Source: Shewanella acanthi (GTDB taxonomy: Bacteria > Pseudomonadota > Gammaproteobacteria > Enterobacterales > Shewanellaceae). From it: a stretch of 64,000 bases of DNA. The notes beneath the pieces were generated by a model that made no database searches, was not told the DNA's origin, and saw nothing but the letters and a program-made list of their open reading frames with translations. Location of the stretch: the NCBI RefSeq assembly GCF_019457475.1, contig NZ_CP080413.1, forward strand, positions 3,968,001 to 4,032,000, in the 5' to 3' direction. Numbering within the stretch: position 1 is the first letter of the stretch; each line of letters begins with the position of its first letter. Below, in pieces: positions 1-9,668 of the stretch. The translations under genes and the position numbers were made by a program.

Positions 1-961
1 CTTGTCCTTTAGCGTTACGGCTGATGGCCTTTTGTGGAACCAAAATCGCTTGAGGATCTGTACCCGTATTTAAGACCGCACGAACATACATGCCAGGTAG
101 CAGAATGCCATCGGGGTTAGGGAATTCAGCACGCAAAATCACTGAACCTGTGTTTTCATCAACGCTCACTTCAGCAAACTGTAATTTACCCGTCTTGCTG
201 TAAATGCTGCCATCTTCTAACACTAGTTGAACATCAGCATTTTCTGCGGCCTTGAGTTGTCCTTGCTGCAAACTGGCCTTGAGGCGCAATAACTGTGCAC
301 TCGATTGGGCGATATCCACATTGATAGGGTCAAGCTGTTGGATAGTCGCCAATGTTTGGCTTTGGTTAGCTGTGACTAGTGCACCAGCTGTAACACTCGA
401 TTTGCCGATACGACCGGAGATTGGCGCTAATACTTCAGTATATTCGAGATTGATTTTAGCAGTGTTAATCGCAGCTTCAGCTACAGTTACACTCGCCAAC
501 GCCTCTTTATAAGCAGCTTCGGCTTCGTCGAAATCCTGTTTACTGATAGCGTTAGTGGTTACCAGTTGCTGATAACGCGCAGCTTTTGCCTTAGCAGACG
601 CTAAGATCGCGTTTGCTCTCGCTAAGTCAGCATTTGCACTCACCAAAGCAGCCTTATAGGTAGCAGAATCGATTTGATAGAGCGAATCGCCCTTTTTCAC
701 GTTACCGCCTTCAACAAAGCTACGCTTAGTCACAATACCGCTCACCTGTGGGCGTACCTCAGCTTCTAGATAAGCTTTGCTGCGACCAGGTAATTCCACT
801 TGGATAACCTGAGGTTTAGCAACAACATTAATGATGCCAACTTCCATGCTCTGCGGACCCGCTGCGGCTCCAGCCGAAGCGGACTTTTCCTCACCGGGGC
901 TACACGCTGTCATCCACAACGCCACGCTAATAATTGAGGCAAGTTTAATTGTCTGCCGCAT
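1..961 (-). CDS. RND efflux periplasmic adaptor lipoprotein (5' part)
   Basis: This is the N-terminal 320 codons of a membrane fusion protein of the AcrA/MexA family, which links an inner-membrane RND pump to an outer-membrane channel. The reading frame runs off the left edge. The N-terminus has a hydrophobic stretch ending in a lipobox (MTAC-S, Cys at about 20), so a lipidated periplasmic protein is expected. A typical order follows: a lipoyl/barrel-sandwich strand (VELPGRSKAYLEAEVRPQ), an alanine-rich helical hairpin (about residues 95-170), the second half of the lipoyl domain (LAPISGRIG), then a beta-barrel part (ILPGMYV). The pump gene is presumably downstream, outside the window. Substrate cannot be read from the sequence. 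Confidence 0.9.
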   Translation of the reverse strand, partial: MRQTIKLASIISVALWMTACSPGEEKSASAGAAAGPQSMEVGIINVVAKPQVIQVELPGRSKAYLEAEVRPQVSGIVTKRSFVEGGNVKKGDSLYQIDSATYKAALVSANADLARANAILASAKAKAARYQQLVTTNAISKQDFDEAEAAYKEALASVTVAEAAINTAKINLEYTEVLAPISGRIGKSSVTAGALVTANQSQTLATIQQLDPINVDIAQSSAQLLRLKASLQQGQLKAAENADVQLVLEDGSIYSKTGKLQFAEVSVDENTGSVILRAEFPNPDGILLPGMYVRAVLNTGTDPQAILVPQKAISRNAKGQ

Positions 962-1883
962 GAGAACTCCTTTAAATATTAACATCCCCGTAATGCTCCT
1001 AATTTGGGCAGTACGGCCGTAAAAAACTTAAATCGAATCGGTCATTTATCGCATACGCCAATACGAACAACAATCAAGCTTAATAGACTAAAGTGTAAGC
1101 TAATGAAAATTTAACATTAACTGTTGCTGCTAACGTCACCGGATTGTTACGTTAATTGGAAATATGTTAATTATGGATAAGGTTGCGTAAGAAAGATAAA
1201 TTCAAGCCACTAATCAGCCTAATCTATATCTCTCATGTTGCAAATTAGTGCTATTGCCAAACGATTTAAAATCGCAGAGGTTCACTAGGAGCAAAAATAA
1301 ACAGGATGACGACTCGAATTTATTGACTAAACCCAAAAGTAATTCCAAATATACTTTTAAGCTACTAAGCCAAAACCACCGAAAAACGCTAAGGCAATTT
1401 CCCTTAATGTCATTCGATATTCAACTAGGTCATGTGAACCCTAAAGACTTAAACTGATAATGTAAAAGTCAGATTGATTACCTAACATCTCTCAACGCGA
1501 AAGGATTTGGAACCAATCCGTGGCAATAGGTACTCTCAACAAAAACAACAACCTTTGAGCAGGCTATTTTATGTTCTGGGAAATTTAAGGGCAAATCAGA
1601 AATCGTCTTTTACACCCCATTTTATGAAACTCAGCTTCCCACAAATCACAATTTCGTTATTTCATCTGTCGAAATGAAATAAGCAGATTATGGACTTCTT
1701 GTAAAAAGGAACATCAAACAACAATCACCATGCGAGCCTTTATTTAGTCTTCCAGAGCTTAGTCTAGGCAATATGAAATTGACTGACAGATCGACCCATT
1801 GAGAATTAATATTCGATGAAGAAGCAGCAAGATACCGATGCTGATCAGTTTTCGGCAATACTGCTTCAGAATTGATAGCAAAA
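962..1883. other. 922-bp AT-rich intergenic stretch, no supported gene
   Basis: Lies between the efflux adaptor start and the tag stop codon. Short open frames exist on both strands (for example 1248-1457 plus and 1688-1936 minus), but they lack ribosome sites, domain-like sequence or normal codon use, and the latter runs into tag. A short inverted repeat (TTATTTCAT / ATGAAATAA, about 1654-1680) has no U-tract. The promoter of the adaptor gene should lie at the left end. Confidence 0.5.
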
Positions 1884-2573
1884 TTACAGACGATTATCGC
1901 CAACACTACAGGCCAAAATTCGACTAATATCAGCAAGGCAACGGCCCGACTCCTGCTGCCACTGATTGAACACCGCCTGCACTTGCTTCAAAGCGCTCTG
2001 GGAGGTAAATCCACTATCGACCAACTTATGTGCCTTAAAGTAACCCTGTAGATCATCGGTAAGCAAAAAGGTGTCTTTGCCTAAACCGCGCAGAAAATAA
2101 GGCCCAGTATTGCCGCCCAAGCGCGCACCGCGTTTCTTGAGAAGACTCCAAAGACCAATAATATCGCTCGTAGGCCAGTCAGCAATTAACTGGGCTAAAC
2201 TGCCATGCTCCCTCGCAATATCGTGGATCATCAGGGCATTATCATAAATCGCTTGGGTTTTCTTTAGGTGACGAATGAGCTTAGTGTCACTCGCCCGCGC
2301 TTGAATTTGCTCAGGCGATAGCATCAACACCTTGTGCGGCGCGAAGTTAAAGAACGCCTTTTCGTATTCAGGCCATTTGTTATCAACAACCCGCCATACA
2401 AAGCCACATTGAAACACTCTTCGACTCATCAGCGAGAGCAGCTCGGCATCATCGTATTTGCGAATTTCGGCAGCGCTTAAACACCCTGGCAGTAATGCCT
2501 CAAGACCCTTATCGCCACCCTTGCGCTCGCTAGCCCTTTCATAAATGGATGAAAAGCTCTCTAACTGACTCAT
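1884..2573 (-). CDS. DNA-3-methyladenine glycosylase I family protein
   Basis: A 229-residue protein of the Tag family of helix-hairpin-helix DNA glycosylases, which remove 3-methyladenine from alkylated DNA in base excision repair. The family block around residues 50-75 (MSRRVFQCGFVWRVV followed by KWPEYEKAFFNF) and the following H-K-V-L, NA and GNTGPYFLRGLGKDTFLLTDD segments fit. It lacks the N-terminal Cys/His and C-terminal His/Cys that bind zinc in the E. coli enzyme, so it belongs to a zinc-less branch or has drifted in function. The start ATG at 2573 follows a short A/T-rich leader without a strong ribosome site. It appears to be a single-gene transcript. Confidence 0.8.
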   Translation of the reverse strand: MSQLESFSSIYERASERKGGDKGLEALLPGCLSAAEIRKYDDAELLSLMSRRVFQCGFVWRVVDNKWPEYEKAFFNFAPHKVLMLSPEQIQARASDTKLIRHLKKTQAIYDNALMIHDIAREHGSLAQLIADWPTSDIIGLWSLLKKRGARLGGNTGPYFLRGLGKDTFLLTDDLQGYFKAHKLVDSGFTSQSALKQVQAVFNQWQQESGRCLADISRILACSVGDNRL

Positions 2574-2779
2574 ATTTTTACCTTTTCGTTTTTATGATTT
2601 AGCACTGATACATTTGCTGAACTTCGCTGAACCCATAACAGTTTAAACCGCATGGATGCTGATGTTGTGGGGATTTCGGTATTTCTTACCCCCTTTACTA
2701 AAATTGGGATATCAAGGGCCACGATAGGGTCTAAAGTTAAGGCGTATCATTGAAATGACCGAGGTTGAAATCCCCTGTT

Positions 2780-3427
2780 ATGGAGCTTTTTTACCATCCT
2801 TTGTCCCGATATTCGCAGAAGGTATTACTCGCCCTCTACGAAAAACAAGCCAATTTCTATCCGCGGATCGTTGATCTGCGTGACCCTGTGGCTCGGGCGT
2901 CATTCCAAGAGTTTTACCCCCCAGCCAAATTACCATTACTCAAAACCCATGATGGCAACTTGATCCCCGAATCCAGCATTATTATCGAATACTTAGATAC
3001 CCAATTTCACTTAGGCACGGAGCTACTACCAAGTTTGCCCGAACGCAACCTAGAGGTGCGTCTGCTGGACAGGGTTATTGATAATGAGATCAATAATCCC
3101 TTATTTCAATTAGAAAAACTAAAACAGGTTCCCGTTGGACACGAGTTTGAGATCAAGCAGCTTGAGAAGCAAATCCTAACGCAATTTCAGCATTTAGATA
3201 CTCATTTAAGCCGTAATTACTGGCTCTGTGGTGACAGTTTTACCCTAGCAGATTGTGCGCTTATCCCTTGTTTATACTACGGTTTTGAGCAGATGAAACT
3301 GCTGGACTTGGACCAGCTGCTACGCTATTGGCAGCAGGCACAAATCCGTGGCGCATGGATGTTGGTACTCGAAGAGGTCCTGCTCTCTAAAATGGAAGAA
3401 GATACAGGAATAAGGAGCATCCCCTAG
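2780..3427 (+). CDS. Glutathione S-transferase family protein
   Basis: A roughly 215-residue soluble protein with the two-domain GST layout. The N-terminal thioredoxin fold begins MELFYHPLSRYSQKVLLALYE and includes the cis-Pro/SNAIL-like segment (LPLLKTHDGNLIPESSIIIEYLD, residues about 53-75 in two strings of the fold). An all-helical C-terminal domain follows with the N-capping motif SFTLADCALIP. I chose ATG 2780 over an in-frame TTG at 2765 because the GAGG at 2761-2764 abuts the TTG. An 8-bp hairpin (AGCATCCC/GGGATGCT, 3416-3438) overlaps the stop. Substrate is unknown; the S/Y near residue 10 is the likely thiolate-stabilising residue. Confidence 0.85.
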   Translation: MELFYHPLSRYSQKVLLALYEKQANFYPRIVDLRDPVARASFQEFYPPAKLPLLKTHDGNLIPESSIIIEYLDTQFHLGTELLPSLPERNLEVRLLDRVIDNEINNPLFQLEKLKQVPVGHEFEIKQLEKQILTQFQHLDTHLSRNYWLCGDSFTLADCALIPCLYYGFEQMKLLDLDQLLRYWQQAQIRGAWMLVLEEVLLSKMEEDTGIRSIP

Positions 3428-3454
3428 TCTGGGATGCTGTACTTAAGTGTGTCA

Positions 3455-3985
3455 TTACATATTTCGTTCTTTCTTTAACTGTAAAAACGCCTTCCACTTC
3501 TCGACTTCTGGCGGCAACTCGGGAGATTCCCCCACATGTCCCGCCTCTTTCACTAATACATCAAGCGGCACTTGCTTACCCTTACATACAAACACCCCGC
3601 GGACATGGACAATGCAGTGTAGGCCGCGCTCACTGATAAAACGCTGCTCTATGTAGAAATACTTTTCATCCCAACCGACAATTTTGCTTTCGATTTCAAA
3701 CTTTTTGAGCGGCTTAATATCGCGGATATAGGTAAACTCGGCGGCATTAACAATCGGCATCCATTTGAGTTTAACGAAACGCTTGAGCAATCCCATTTCG
3801 GCGAGCATATAGGTGCGAGCCAAGTCCATAAAGGCGGGATAACGGGAGTTTGTGAGGTGAAAATTGATATCGCAATCAAAGGGCAGTACGCGGTAATCGA
3901 TGCGGCTAGTATCTAAAAAGCCGATATCGCGACAGTGGCGAGCACGCCAAAATAACAACCAAAACAAACGGAAATACAGATTCAT
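3455..3985 (-). CDS. Acyl-CoA thioesterase, hotdog-fold (4HBT/THEM6-like)
   Basis: A 176-residue protein with a short hydrophobic N-terminus (LYFRLFWLLFW) and then one hotdog domain. The segment FDCDINFHLTNSRYPAFMDLARTYML matches the 4HBT thioesterase pattern (D-x-N-x-H-x-(N/T)-x-x-Y over the active helix); this is quoted here as FDCDINFHLTNSRY. Family members hydrolyse acyl-CoA or acyl-ACP thioesters. The N-terminal hydrophobic stretch could anchor it to the inner membrane. It faces GST across a 27-bp gap and lies downstream of prlC on the same strand, with a terminator-like hairpin between. Physiological substrate unknown. Confidence 0.8.
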   Translation of the reverse strand: MNLYFRLFWLLFWRARHCRDIGFLDTSRIDYRVLPFDCDINFHLTNSRYPAFMDLARTYMLAEMGLLKRFVKLKWMPIVNAAEFTYIRDIKPLKKFEIESKIVGWDEKYFYIEQRFISERGLHCIVHVRGVFVCKGKQVPLDVLVKEAGHVGESPELPPEVEKWKAFLQLKKERNM

Positions 3986-4058
3986 AGCGAGTCGTCCTTA
4001 AAATGAGGGCAACAGGCTAACAAAGGTCAGACCAGAGGGCAAGCGAGAACTGGCTCAC

Positions 4059-4079
4059 AAAAAAGGCGCCTAAGGCGCC
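4059..4079 (-). terminator. Intrinsic terminator of prlC
   Basis: On the minus strand a GGCGCC-TTA-GGCGCC hairpin is followed by six U residues, 36 bp past the prlC stop. Confidence 0.8.
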
Positions 4080-4114
4080 CTTTATTGTTTAATGATTTGC
4101 TCTCGTGTATGGGC

Positions 4115-6154
4115 TTAAGCAGCAATACCCGAGTGACGCAGCAAGGCATCGATACTCGGCTCACGACCCATAAATTGCTTAAACAGTTCCATAGGTTCGG
4201 CGCTGCCGCCCATCTCTAGAATGTTGTTTAAGAAACTACGGCCAGTTTCCGGATTAAAGATGCCTTCCTCTTCAAAGCGTGAGAACGCATCAGCAGACAA
4301 TACTTCGGCCCACTTATAACTGTAGTAACCCGCGGCATAGCCACCCGCGAAGATATGGGCAAAACCGTGTTGGAACCGGTTAAAGGCAGGCGGAGTTAAC
4401 ACTGCTACCTGACGACGCACTTCATCCAAGGTTTCTTGAATACGGCCACCCAATGCTGGGTCATACTCGTGGTGCATTCTAAAGTCGAACAGTGAGAACT
4501 CTAATTGGCGCAGCATCATCATGCCAGATTGGAAATTTTTCGCCGCTAATATCTTATCTAACAGCGCCTTAGGCAGTGGTTCACCGGTTTCATAGTGACC
4601 GGAGATTTCGGCTAATGCCTCCTCTTGCCAGCACCAGTTTTCCATAAATTGACTCGGTAATTCCACCGCATCCCAAGGCACGCCATTGATACCCGACACG
4701 CCAGCCACATCAATTTGAGTCAGCATATGGTGGATACCGTGGCCAAACTCGTGGAATAGAGTCGTCACTTCATCGTGTGTAAAAAGTGCGGGCTTGCCAT
4801 CGACAGGACCATTGAAGTTACAGGTGAGATAAGCAACGGGTTTTTGTAAGCCATCAGGCGTGTGGCGGCGCACACGGCAATCATCCATCCAAGCGCCGCC
4901 ACGTTTACCCGTGCGGGCATAGAGATCTAAATAGAAGCTGCCACGGTGCTCGCCAGTTTCATCGAAAATATCGAAAAAACGCACGTCTTTATGCCAACGG
5001 TCAAATTCGGTTTGCTCAACAATCTTGAGGCCAAACAGGCGCGATACTGTGTAGAACAGACCCGAAAGCACTTTATCTTCAGGGAAGTACGGACGCAGAA
5101 TTTCCTGTGAAATCTCATATTTATGTTGCTGCAACTTCTCGGCATAAAAACTTAAGTCCCAGGACGCCATTTCGCTCACGCCAAAATGCTCCTTCGCAAA
5201 GGCCTTGAGTTCGGCAAGCTCAGCCTTAGCTTGCTCTTTGGAGCGCAGGGCTAACTCGTTTAAGAAGGAGATGACTTGAGCGGGAGTCTCAGCCATCTTG
5301 GTCGCCAGCGATTTATCGGCAAAGCTGTCGAAACCAAGTAACTGTGCCAGCTCGTGGCGCAGGGCTAGGATTTCATCCATCAGAGGGCTGTTATCGAACT
5401 CACCCGCATTTGGGCCTTGATCCGACGCGCGAGTCACGAACGCGCGGTAGCATTCTTCACGCAGGCTGCGGTTTTCGCTGTAGGTCATCACAGGTAAATA
5501 GGATGGGAAATCAAGCGTAAATAACCAACCTTCTAATTCACGGGCCTGTGCCATTGCTTTTGCTGCCGCCTTGGCAGAATCCGGTAAACCCGCAAGTTCC
5601 GCTTCGTCGGTAATTAACTTAGTCCACGCTTGAGTCGCATCGAGTAACTGGTTCGAGAACCCACTGGTTAACTCAGATAGGCGTTTGACGATTTCGCCAT
5701 AACGCACTTTTTGCTCGGCATTAAGACCGATGCCAGACAGCTCAAAGTCGCGCAGGCTGTTATCGATAACCTTCTGTTGCGCTTGGCTTAATGTGTCGTA
5801 CTCGCTCGATGCTCTAAGGGATTTATAGGCTTGATACAAACCTTCGTGTTGCCCTACATAGGTGCCGTATTCAGACAATAAAGGTAAGCAGGCATCGTGG
5901 GCCGCGCGCCATTCATCGGTGCTCGTCACCGAATTCATATGGGAAACAGGCGACCAAATCTGGCTTAGCTCGTCATCGACTTGCTCTAGCGGTGCCACTA
6001 AATTTGCCCACGTAAACGGGCCTTTGTTTTGCAGCACTTCGTCGATTTTAGCGCGGCACTGAGCAATACCATGCTCAACGGCAACTTGAATATGTTCAGG
6101 TTTTATCTGGGAAAAAGGGGGTAATTTTGCGCCGTTTAGCAAAGGGTTGCTCAT
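4115..6154 (-). CDS. prlC: Oligopeptidase A (M3 zinc metallopeptidase)
   Basis: A 679-residue cytosolic zinc peptidase of the thimet oligopeptidase family (M3), matching the usual OpdA length. The catalytic signature HEFGHGIHH sits near residue 467, with the downstream glutamate in the ELPSQFMENW segment as third zinc ligand. The C-terminal block with GYAAGYYSYKWAEVLSADAF is characteristic of PrlC. The enzyme degrades short peptides, including signal-peptide fragments. The start ATG at 6154 follows GAGGAATC. In enterobacteria prlC is often followed by yhiQ/rsmJ; here the next minus-strand gene is the thioesterase, beyond a terminator. Confidence 0.97.
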   Translation of the reverse strand: MSNPLLNGAKLPPFSQIKPEHIQVAVEHGIAQCRAKIDEVLQNKGPFTWANLVAPLEQVDDELSQIWSPVSHMNSVTSTDEWRAAHDACLPLLSEYGTYVGQHEGLYQAYKSLRASSEYDTLSQAQQKVIDNSLRDFELSGIGLNAEQKVRYGEIVKRLSELTSGFSNQLLDATQAWTKLITDEAELAGLPDSAKAAAKAMAQARELEGWLFTLDFPSYLPVMTYSENRSLREECYRAFVTRASDQGPNAGEFDNSPLMDEILALRHELAQLLGFDSFADKSLATKMAETPAQVISFLNELALRSKEQAKAELAELKAFAKEHFGVSEMASWDLSFYAEKLQQHKYEISQEILRPYFPEDKVLSGLFYTVSRLFGLKIVEQTEFDRWHKDVRFFDIFDETGEHRGSFYLDLYARTGKRGGAWMDDCRVRRHTPDGLQKPVAYLTCNFNGPVDGKPALFTHDEVTTLFHEFGHGIHHMLTQIDVAGVSGINGVPWDAVELPSQFMENWCWQEEALAEISGHYETGEPLPKALLDKILAAKNFQSGMMMLRQLEFSLFDFRMHHEYDPALGGRIQETLDEVRRQVAVLTPPAFNRFQHGFAHIFAGGYAAGYYSYKWAEVLSADAFSRFEEEGIFNPETGRSFLNNILEMGGSAEPMELFKQFMGREPSIDALLRHSGIAA

Positions 6155-6278
6155 AATGATTCCTCTTCAATCTGTGTAGCTAATAAATAAGGGCTCAAGG
6201 GCGATTTATCAAGGCGGGAAAACCGATTGCACTCTTCGACACCTTTCCTATTGGCATTCAGTAGAGAAAAAAGTGAAA

Positions 6279-6359
6279 CCGATCGCAATTCAAATCAATC
6301 ACATTAAGCCGCTGTTATTGTTGCCGCGCCGATCGCAAATCGAAGTAATTCTCATTAAG
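6279..6359. repeat. Two ~30-bp direct repeats upstream of an outer-membrane protein gene
   Basis: The two copies at 6279-6308 and 6329-6359 both begin CCGATCGCAA and end CATTAAG, with a diverged middle. They are offset by 50 bp and end 62 bp before the start codon of the gene at 6422. The reverse complement of the second copy contains TTAATGAGAATTA, a partial match to a Fur box. Confidence 0.55.
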
Positions 6360-6421
6360 GATTTATCGCGCATAGCTTAATATTTCAGCATGTAAGGCAG
6401 TGGCTCAACAGTACAACATCT

Positions 6422-7222
6422 ATGGCAACTAACACGCTTCATTCATCGGTTCTCGGCTTAAGCCTTTTTGCCCTTCTCTTCTGCAATCAAGCATTACCTG
6501 CAAGTGAGAACTTGTCCCCAACCGAAGGCGCCTCAAACACTCTGCCTTCGCAGCAGGAACAGCTTAATGATGCTGCTTGGGCCATCGACTGGGAGCTAGG
6601 CTGGGACAGTAAATACGTATCGCAGGGGCGCAATAATCTTGACGATGGCGGCATTTATTGGATGAACACGGCAGTGGAGTTCGGCAATCTGACGGCCTAT
6701 GCACTCGTTGGTCGCGGCGATAATCAAAACTACACAGAGTGGAATCTAGGCTTGGAATTTGGATTTAATCTAACGGAAAACCTAGAAACCACAGTGGGAT
6801 ATCAACGTATTGAAGTGACAGGAGATTATCGCTGTTGGGATAATGAGATTTTTGCAGAGTTAGCTTATACCACAACACCTTGGCTCGTGCCCTCGGTCAG
6901 CTATGTCTATTCCACCGAAATGGCGGGTTACTTTGTGGAGTTAAGCCTACACAGCGATTGGGAACTCAGTGAAAAACTAAGTGTTGCACCATATATTTCC
7001 CAAGGGTTTGATTTTAAATACCGCACCAAAGAGCATGATGGTCGTGACCATTTGCAGTTTGGCCTCGAAGCCAGCTACGCCTTCAGTGACAGCATCAACC
7101 TCACAGGCCATATCAGCCATAGCGTTGCCCTGCGGGATATCGAACTCGAGGCCGAGGCCAATGGCGATAGGCGCAATCAAAATCAAAGCTTTGCAGGGAT
7201 TAATATCAATTTGGGCTTCTAA
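6422..7222 (+). CDS. Putative outer-membrane beta-barrel protein
   Basis: A 266-residue protein of unknown function. It has a signal peptide (hydrophobic LGLSLFALLFCNQALPAS, cleavage near residue 27). Alternating aromatic/hydrophobic strands follow, starting with WELGWDSKYVSQGRNN and ending in a terminal phenylalanine (ININLGF), the usual recognition signal for BAM-assembled barrels. The first strand resembles the SKYVSQGR motif of TorF/MipA-like putative porins. A pair of direct repeats lies upstream. No strong ribosome site is visible at the ATG. Cargo or ligand is not inferable. Confidence 0.6.
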   Translation: MATNTLHSSVLGLSLFALLFCNQALPASENLSPTEGASNTLPSQQEQLNDAAWAIDWELGWDSKYVSQGRNNLDDGGIYWMNTAVEFGNLTAYALVGRGDNQNYTEWNLGLEFGFNLTENLETTVGYQRIEVTGDYRCWDNEIFAELAYTTTPWLVPSVSYVYSTEMAGYFVELSLHSDWELSEKLSVAPYISQGFDFKYRTKEHDGRDHLQFGLEASYAFSDSINLTGHISHSVALRDIELEAEANGDRRNQNQSFAGININLGF

Positions 7223-7331
7223 CGAGTTGGTTTGAAAGTCTGTTTGTTAAATGCGGCGGCGCTGACTAGACTCAATAGGCTGCTGGAGCGGCGTGATAGC
7301 AATTAGTGTTCGATGGGATAAGGAACAGGGA

Positions 7332-7910
7332 ATGTTAACCTTACATCTGTGGCGGCAACGCCTAGCAATCATATTATTCACCTTTATTTGGTTAGCCGTT
7401 TTTAGCGTTCAATCATTAGCGAATCAGCCAAAGCTTGAATCCCTGACCCAATCCTCAAACGTTCAACGCTCAGCCTCCCAAACCACAGATTCTCAGTCCA
7501 AAGCGAAAGCACTGCCACTCGGCACCCTGCTCGATAGCGACGGCAATCCCATTGGCATGCCAGAAGAACGCAGTGCACTGAATTATTCTTCCCTAACCGT
7601 CGATACCCCTGAAGCCACGACGAAAAAAGCCAAAGACAACACCTCAACAAAATCGCCCAAGAAGAAAGCCAAAAAGCCTAGCCGCAAGCAGCAATTAGCC
7701 AGTCGCGAGCATATAGCGAACGACCCAAGTTGTCGCTGGCTCGACGCTAGAATGGATCAGCTAGAAGGACAAATAAGCACTAAGGCGAGCGCAGCCGCTC
7801 AATATCAAAGCGACGAACTTAATGTCAGGCAGCAGGAATGGCGCTGCCTCAAATGCGGCGCCGAAGGGCCAGAAAGGGATGATTATTACCGCTGCCAGTA
7901 TCGACGCTAA
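7332..7910 (+). CDS. Hypothetical secreted protein with C-terminal Cys motif
   Basis: A 192-residue protein that I do not recognise. I place the start at ATG 7332, preceded by AAGGAACAGGG, rather than at GTG 7293. The N-terminus (residues about 10-32) is a signal peptide or signal anchor ending FSVQSLANQ. The middle is low-complexity, rich in Ser, Thr and Lys (KKAKDNTSTKSPKKKAKK). The last 65 residues are better ordered and hold four cysteines: one in NDPSCRWLD, then CLKCGAEGPERDDYYRC, a C-x2-C...C arrangement that could form disulfides or bind metal. It stands between the barrel gene and gor. Confidence 0.55.
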   Translation: MLTLHLWRQRLAIILFTFIWLAVFSVQSLANQPKLESLTQSSNVQRSASQTTDSQSKAKALPLGTLLDSDGNPIGMPEERSALNYSSLTVDTPEATTKKAKDNTSTKSPKKKAKKPSRKQQLASREHIANDPSCRWLDARMDQLEGQISTKASAAAQYQSDELNVRQQEWRCLKCGAEGPERDDYYRCQYRR

Positions 7911-8042
7911 CTAATGTGTTATTTTGCATGTCATTATCCCATTAGCCCTATCGATGTAATTGACTGGTTTGCGACCTCAATCCAACCTACAATGGCCTTC
8001 TGCTGAAAAGCACCCCATTCTTAGAGTTAGACGGAGAAATTC

Positions 8043-9398
8043 ATGGCTCAACATTATGACTATATCTGCCTTGGCGCAGGCAGTGGTGGTATCGCTTCCG
8101 CAAACCGAGCGGCTATTCGCGGTGCTAAGGTACTCCTCATTGAAGCTAAACAGGTTGGCGGTACTTGTGTGAACGTGGGTTGTGTTCCCAAAAAAGTAAT
8201 GTGGTACGGCGCGCACATCGCTGAAGCCATGAACCTATACGCTAAAGATTATGGTTTCGACGTGAGCATTAACAAGTTCGACTGGAACACCTTAGTCGCC
8301 AGCCGTGAAGCCTATATCGGCCGCATCCACGAAGCCTATGGTCGTGGTTTTACCAATAATAATGTCACTCTGCTCAATGGTTATGGCCGCTTCGTCGATG
8401 GCAACACCATCGAAGTGAATGGCGAGCATTACACCGCCGATCATATTCTTATCGCCACCGGCGGCGCACCGACCATTCCTGATATTCCAGGTGCTGAATA
8501 TGGTATCGACTCTGACGGGTTCTTTGCCCTGCGCGAACAGCCAAAACGCGTTGCCGTGGTCGGCGCGGGTTATATCGCGGTTGAAGTGGCAGGCGTACTG
8601 CATGCACTAGGCAGCGAAACCCACTTATTTGTCCGTAAACATGCGCCGCTGCGTAACTTCGATCCAATGCTTATCGATGCGCTAGTCGACGCGATGAAAA
8701 CCGAAGGCCCAACGCTGCATACCAACAGCATTCCTCAATCTGTAGTGAAAAATGCCGACGACAGCCTGACGCTTAACCTCGAAAACGGCGAGCGCGTGAC
8801 GGTTGATTGCCTGATTTGGGCCATTGGCCGCTCACCCGCAACTGGCAATATCGGTTTAGAAAACACTGATGTGAAGCTCGACAGCAAAGGTTATGTCATC
8901 ACAGATGCGCAGCAAAATACTACCCACAAGGGCATTTATTGCGTAGGCGATATTATGGCGGGCGGCGTTGAACTGACTCCTGTTGCAGTTAAGGCTGGTC
9001 GTTTATTGTCTGAACGTCTGTTCAATGGCATGAGCGAAGCTAAGATGGACTACAGCCAAATCCCAACCGTGGTTTTCAGCCATCCACCTATCGGTACTAT
9101 GGGATTAACTGAGCCAGAAGCCCGCGAGCAATTTGGCGACGACAATGTGAAGATTTACACCTCAACCTTCACCTCAATGTATACGGCTGTCACTAGCCAT
9201 CGCCAAGCCTGTAAGATGAAACTCGTTTGCGCAGGCAAAGACGAGAAAGTCGTGGGTATTCATGGCATTGGTTTTGGTATGGATGAAATCCTCCAAGGTT
9301 TCGGTGTGGCAATGAAGATGGGCGCAACTAAGGCTGATTTCGATGCCGTTGTTGCTATTCATCCAACGGGCGCCGAAGAGTTTGTGACTATGCGCTAA
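8043..9398 (+). CDS. gor: Glutathione-disulfide reductase
   Basis: A 451-residue FAD-dependent pyridine nucleotide-disulfide oxidoreductase, the normal length for bacterial Gor. It reduces GSSG with NADPH in the cytosol. The FAD-binding GxGxxG ([10 protein letters not shown]) lies at residues 11-20. The redox-active pair Cys42/Cys47 lies in [13 protein letters not shown]. The NADPH-binding fold is [13 protein letters not shown] near 176, and the dimer-interface HPTGAEE with the catalytic His is at the C-terminus. ATG 8043 has GGAG 7 bp upstream. A strong terminator follows, so it is monocistronic. Confidence 0.97.
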   Translation: MAQHYDYICLGAGSGGIASANRAAIRGAKVLLIEAKQVGGTCVNVGCVPKKVMWYGAHIAEAMNLYAKDYGFDVSINKFDWNTLVASREAYIGRIHEAYGRGFTNNNVTLLNGYGRFVDGNTIEVNGEHYTADHILIATGGAPTIPDIPGAEYGIDSDGFFALREQPKRVAVVGAGYIAVEVAGVLHALGSETHLFVRKHAPLRNFDPMLIDALVDAMKTEGPTLHTNSIPQSVVKNADDSLTLNLENGERVTVDCLIWAIGRSPATGNIGLENTDVKLDSKGYVITDAQQNTTHKGIYCVGDIMAGGVELTPVAVKAGRLLSERLFNGMSEAKMDYSQIPTVVFSHPPIGTMGLTEPEAREQFGDDNVKIYTSTFTSMYTAVTSHRQACKMKLVCAGKDEKVVGIHGIGFGMDEILQGFGVAMKMGATKADFDAVVAIHPTGAEEFVTMR

Positions 9399-9427
9399 GC
9401 GCAAGCTTCAATCCTCAAGTCATATCT

Positions 9428-9457
9428 AAAGGCCAGAATTATCTGGCCTTTTTATTT
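9428..9457 (+). terminator. Intrinsic terminator of gor
   Basis: The hairpin AAAGGCCAGA-ATTA-TCTGGCCTTT is followed by a T-rich run, 30 bp after the gor stop. Confidence 0.85.
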
Positions 9458-9668
9458 TCCACTCCGATTAGCCACTCCCCAAATTCTGTCCATACTTAGG
9501 CAAAGCTAGGCCTTGGCGAATATAAATACCGCCAGTGGATTGATGTATACAACCCAGGATGGATTTAACACCCCTTGCAAAGCGTTATGCTCAATTCATC
9601 CGCTAATGGATTGTAGAACCGGAATCACCACCCGAGTTAATGCCTACTCATTAATCGATGAGGTTTTT

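Noticed and set aside
1248..1457. Plus-strand 69-codon open frame
   Set aside because: No ribosome site, no hydrophobic or domain pattern, and composition typical of AT-rich noncoding DNA.
1688..1936. Minus-strand 82-codon frame with a hydrophobic start
   Set aside because: Its start lies inside tag in another frame and the rest is noncoding-like; no ribosome site.
3416..3438. AGCATCCC/GGGATGCT hairpin at the end of the GST gene as a terminator
   Set aside because: No U-tract follows it, so it is mentioned only with the gene.
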